DNA of 19,215 nt from assembly GCA_020718315.1 (NCBI GenBank), contig DYSK01000028.1, positions 1-19,215 on the forward strand, given 5' to 3'. The position numbers and the translations under genes are program-made. The notes beneath the pieces were generated by a model, which worked only from the letters and a program-made list of their open reading frames with translations, had not been told where the DNA came from and did no database searches. Each line of letters begins with the position of its first letter. The first letter of the stretch is position 1. The DNA is from Draconibacterium orientale. GTDB taxonomy: Bacteria > Bacteroidota > Bacteroidia > Bacteroidales > UBA12170. Below, one piece after another: positions 16,268-19,215 of this stretch.

Positions 16268-19215
16268 TTATAAAGTAACATTAAGACCAAAAGTAAGAAC
16301 ACGCGAAGGGGTATAGGCATTTGAGGTTGTACCATCAAAGTTTTGCTGAACATCCATTCCTTTTCTTGCGTTAAGCATCATCAGGTTTTCTCCGCTCACA
16401 TAGGCACGAGCGCGTTTTACTCCCCAATTAGCAGCCAATTGGCTAGGAAGATTGTAAGATAATTGCAATTGTCTTAAGGCCAGAAACGAACCATCAATCA
16501 ACCATCTGTCGGAGGTAGCATCAAAATTGGCAATCTGGCCGGCATCCATTCTTGGAACATCCGTTACATCGCCTGGGTTTTGCCAACGATTTAGCATATC
16601 TGTATGAATAGCAGCTCCGTAGTTTCCAGCACTCATGATTCCTGCATAGTTGTAATCCAAAATATCGCCACCAACTTGATAGGTAAACATAAAGTTAAGT
16701 TCAAATTGTTTGTAAGTAACGGTATTTGTTACACTTCCAAAGAAATCTGGAATTGCTGTTCCTGCATAGTGGTATTTTGCATTGTTAGAAGCAGTGGTCA
16801 GAGTGTCGCTACCAATAATACGAATGCCAGTTGTTGCAGTGGTTAGATTTGCATAATACAAAGCGGCTCCATCAGTTGGATCAACACCATACCAGTCGGT
16901 TAACCAATAATCGTATCGTGATTGACCGACCATAAATTTTTTGGAACCGGAAATAATTTCTTCTTGTGGAAGTTTGGTGAATTCGTTATGAACGGTAGTT
17001 AAATTGGTAGCAATATTCCATTTTAGGTTTTCTGTTTTGATCACATCGTATTCTAGACTGATCTCGAATCCACGATTGAACATAGTACCAATGTTTTTAT
17101 TGATATTATCGCTACCAGTAGAAGTTGGCAAAGGAACTGCAAACAATAAGTTATCAGATATTTTATGATAGAATTCCAATGAGCCCATCAATTTGTTGAA
17201 AAGGCCGAATTCAAGAGCAACGTCGAAACTATTATTCGATTCCCATACTAAATCTAAAGCGGGCAAGGAAGTTTGCCAAATACCCGGTTCTAAACCATTG
17301 TTGTAACCCAAAGAGTACAAGGCTTGGTATGGATAATAGCTATTGAGAGCATCATTACCAACTTGACCATAAGAAGTTCTGAGCTTTAATAAGTTGATCA
17401 TAGAGAATTGTTTGATGAAATTTTCTTGATCTAATCTCCAAGCTCCGCTGGCCGACCAGAAATTTCCCCAACGATTATCCGTATAAAAACGGGAGGAACC
17501 ATCGCGACGAAATGAGCCGGAAACATAATATTTTTGCATATAATCATATTCCAAACGGGCAAGATATCCTTCAGTACGATACGTGTCAGTATAAGAGGAG
17601 ATATCGTTTGTTGTTGTAAAGTTGATTAATTCTGTATTTCCATCTACTATAAGTCCTTGACGGAATCCAGTAAAATAGTTGTATTCATAATCGTAATTTT
17701 CATGTCCAATTAATGCGGCAACTGTATGTTCACCAAAAGTTTTGTTGTAGTTCAATAATTGGTTGAAGTTAATGGTTGAACGGATAGAAGACGTTCTTCC
17801 TCCGCGTCCGGCTGGAGCGCCATCACCCACAATTTTATTATCAAAGTTGATATTGTAATAGTTGCGTTTGTCTAAACTGGCATTTACCGTAAATTTGAAA
17901 TCTTTCAAGAAATAAATATCAAGGTATGTTTTTGCCGATAAGTTTGTGGCTTTGTCGGTATCTCTATTCCACAACGTTTCTGCAATGACCATTCGGCCGG
18001 GAGAAGCGCCTGATGGGCGAGTTGCTCCACCTAGATCGGCCATATTTCCTAAGTCGTAGATTTTTTCGCCATAGGCATCCAAAATAAATTCTCCAGTGGC
18101 TGGATTGTGCAAATAAACTGGATAAATTGGTCCCATTCTTCTGGTGAAAAAGAATGGATTTACATAAGCTGTACTGCTTGCTTGATAAGCTTGTTCGGCA
18201 GAAGTGCTTGTACCGGAGATGTTTAAGCCTGTTTTGAACCAATCTTTGGGCTGCGTATTTACATTGATACGTCCACTAAAACGTTCGTAATCCGACATGA
18301 TCGTATATCCTATCTCGTCGAGATAACTCATCGAAACATAGTAATCGGTTGTTTCGTTTCCGCCTTGGTAGGAAACGTCATAATTTTTGCGACTTCCAGT
18401 TCTCATGAGTTCTTTTTGCCAGTCGAGATCGGAATAACCTGGAAGGATGGATGCGCTTGGATTGATAAGTCCGTCAGTGCCTACAACTTGGTTGTTTGGA
18501 ATATTGGTGATGTTGTATCCAAGGCGAGTAATTAAGTTGTCGGTAGCATATTGATTAGCAGCTGGATCCGGAACGGCGGTATAGACACGCTGATTACGAA
18601 TTGCTTCCCAATTTAATACGTAATAATCCATAGGATCAACCCTATCATATTCAGAAATGGAGCGAGTGGTGAAACCTTGGCTTATGTTCACACTCATTTC
18701 TCCTTTGCCTTTTTTACCTTTTTTTGTTGTAATCATTACCACACCATTGGCAGCTTTATTTCCGTATAGAGCAGTAGAAGCTGCATCTTTCAATACTGTC
18801 ACGCTTTCTACATCAGTCATATTAATATCGGAAATATATCCTGCAAAAGGAACCCCGTCTATTACATAAAGTGGTGCACTTGATGCGTTTACAGAACCAA
18901 AACCACGAATCCGGATGTCTTGACCTCCACCGGGTTGTCCGTTTCCTGAAGTAACTTGTATTCCGGCCGAAGCTCCTTCAATAGCCGAAGAAACATTCGT
19001 GATTGGGCGCAATTCTAATTTCTCAGCATTGATTTGTGTTGCCGACCCGGTAAAGGCTCCTTTCTTTGCTGTACCGAAAGCAACCACAATGTATTCGTCT
19101 AGCGCCTGTGCAGTACTAGTCAAAGTTACATTGATAGTAGTTTGTCCTGTAAATGCAATAGTTTGCTTTTCCATTCCAATAAAAGAAAAAACGATTGATT
19201 TGGAACCAGCAGGCA
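16268..19215 (-). CDS. SusC/RagA-family TonB-dependent transporter, 5' end missing
   Basis: This outer-membrane beta-barrel imports a ligand using TonB energy, with the SusD lipoprotein as its lid. The reading frame is open through the right edge, so the true start and signal peptide lie outside; the ATG at 19174 is internal. About 981 residues are visible. They begin inside a carboxypeptidase-regulatory-like domain (PAGSKSIVFSFIG), pass a TonB-box-like segment (DEYIVVAFGTAKKG), and enter the plug with the SusC signature IRGFGSVNASSAPLYVIDGV at about 102-121 of the visible part. TALYGNKAANGVVMITTKKG follows, then the barrel, ending in RVLTFGLNVTL. The stop lies 12 bases before the susD start, and both genes are presumably co-transcribed from a promoter to the right of the window. 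The missing part is probably the signal peptide plus roughly half a domain. Confidence 0.96.
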   Translation of the reverse strand, partial: PAGSKSIVFSFIGMEKQTIAFTGQTTINVTLTSTAQALDEYIVVAFGTAKKGAFTGSATQINAEKLELRPITNVSSAIEGASAGIQVTSGNGQPGGGQDIRIRGFGSVNASSAPLYVIDGVPFAGYISDINMTDVESVTVLKDAASTALYGNKAANGVVMITTKKGKKGKGEMSVNISQGFTTRSISEYDRVDPMDYYVLNWEAIRNQRVYTAVPDPAANQYATDNLITRLGYNITNIPNNQVVGTDGLINPSASILPGYSDLDWQKELMRTGSRKNYDVSYQGGNETTDYYVSMSYLDEIGYTIMSDYERFSGRINVNTQPKDWFKTGLNISGTSTSAEQAYQASSTAYVNPFFFTRRMGPIYPVYLHNPATGEFILDAYGEKIYDLGNMADLGGATRPSGASPGRMVIAETLWNRDTDKATNLSAKTYLDIYFLKDFKFTVNASLDKRNYYNINFDNKIVGDGAPAGRGGRTSSIRSTINFNQLLNYNKTFGEHTVAALIGHENYDYEYNYFTGFRQGLIVDGNTELINFTTTNDISSYTDTYRTEGYLARLEYDYMQKYYVSGSFRRDGSSRFYTDNRWGNFWSASGAWRLDQENFIKQFSMINLLKLRTSYGQVGNDALNSYYPYQALYSLGYNNGLEPGIWQTSLPALDLVWESNNSFDVALEFGLFNKLMGSLEFYHKISDNLLFAVPLPTSTGSDNINKNIGTMFNRGFEISLEYDVIKTENLKWNIATNLTTVHNEFTKLPQEEIISGSKKFMVGQSRYDYWLTDWYGVDPTDGAALYYANLTTATTGIRIIGSDTLTTASNNAKYHYAGTAIPDFFGSVTNTVTYKQFELNFMFTYQVGGDILDYNYAGIMSAGNYGAAIHTDMLNRWQNPGDVTDVPRMDAGQIANFDATSDRWLIDGSFLALRQLQLSYNLPSQLAANWGVKRARAYVSGENLMMLNARKGMDVQQNFDGTTSNAYTPSRVLTFGLNVTL

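Noticed and set aside
16268..19174. SusC gene starting at the ATG at 19174
   Set aside because: The upstream frame stays open to the window edge and encodes the expected end of a carboxypeptidase-regulatory-like domain, so this ATG is internal.

Overview
The window looks like chromosomal DNA of an AT-rich member of the Bacteroidota. The evidence is a SusC/SusD outer-membrane pair, -7 boxes of the Bacteroidota type (TAnnTTTG) instead of E. coli-type promoters, a PD40/TPR envelope protein with SPOR-like domains, and no obvious Shine-Dalgarno sequences. The genus cannot be fixed from the sequence alone. Nothing here looks like a phage, transposon, CRISPR array or RNA gene.

Layout from left to right. 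Positions 1-146 hold a short open reading segment on the minus strand that runs off the left edge and has no recognisable start. Positions 496-1173 (minus) encode uracil-DNA glycosylase (ung). Positions 1345-1473 (plus) encode a 42-residue lipoprotein with its own terminator, the only gene here that clearly reads rightwards. Positions 1569-12087 (minus) form a tightly packed three-gene operon: a 1501-aa secreted protein of unknown function, then plsY (glycerol-3-phosphate acyltransferase), then a 1787-aa TPR/PD40/coiled-coil protein ending in three SPOR-like modules. Its junctions are TAATG (stop/ATG) and TTGA (TTG/stop). Positions 12237-14660 (minus) encode a secreted S9D-type glutamyl endopeptidase with its own promoter and terminator. 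Positions 14765-19215 (minus) encode a SusD lipoprotein and a SusC TonB-dependent transporter; the SusC gene is cut at its 5' end by the window edge.

Two functional themes are suggested. First, the SusCD pair and the adjacent secreted S9D peptidase could form a peptide-scavenging module, because no glycoside hydrolase or polysaccharide lyase gene is visible nearby. Second, the plsY operon couples the first acylation step of phospholipid synthesis to two giant exported proteins. This is the most unusual arrangement in the window. One partner looks able to span the periplasm and contact peptidoglycan (signal peptide, propeller, long coiled coil, SPOR-like tail). The other is a beta-rich exported protein with no domain I recognise. 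A shared role in envelope or lipid homeostasis is a hypothesis, not something the sequence proves.
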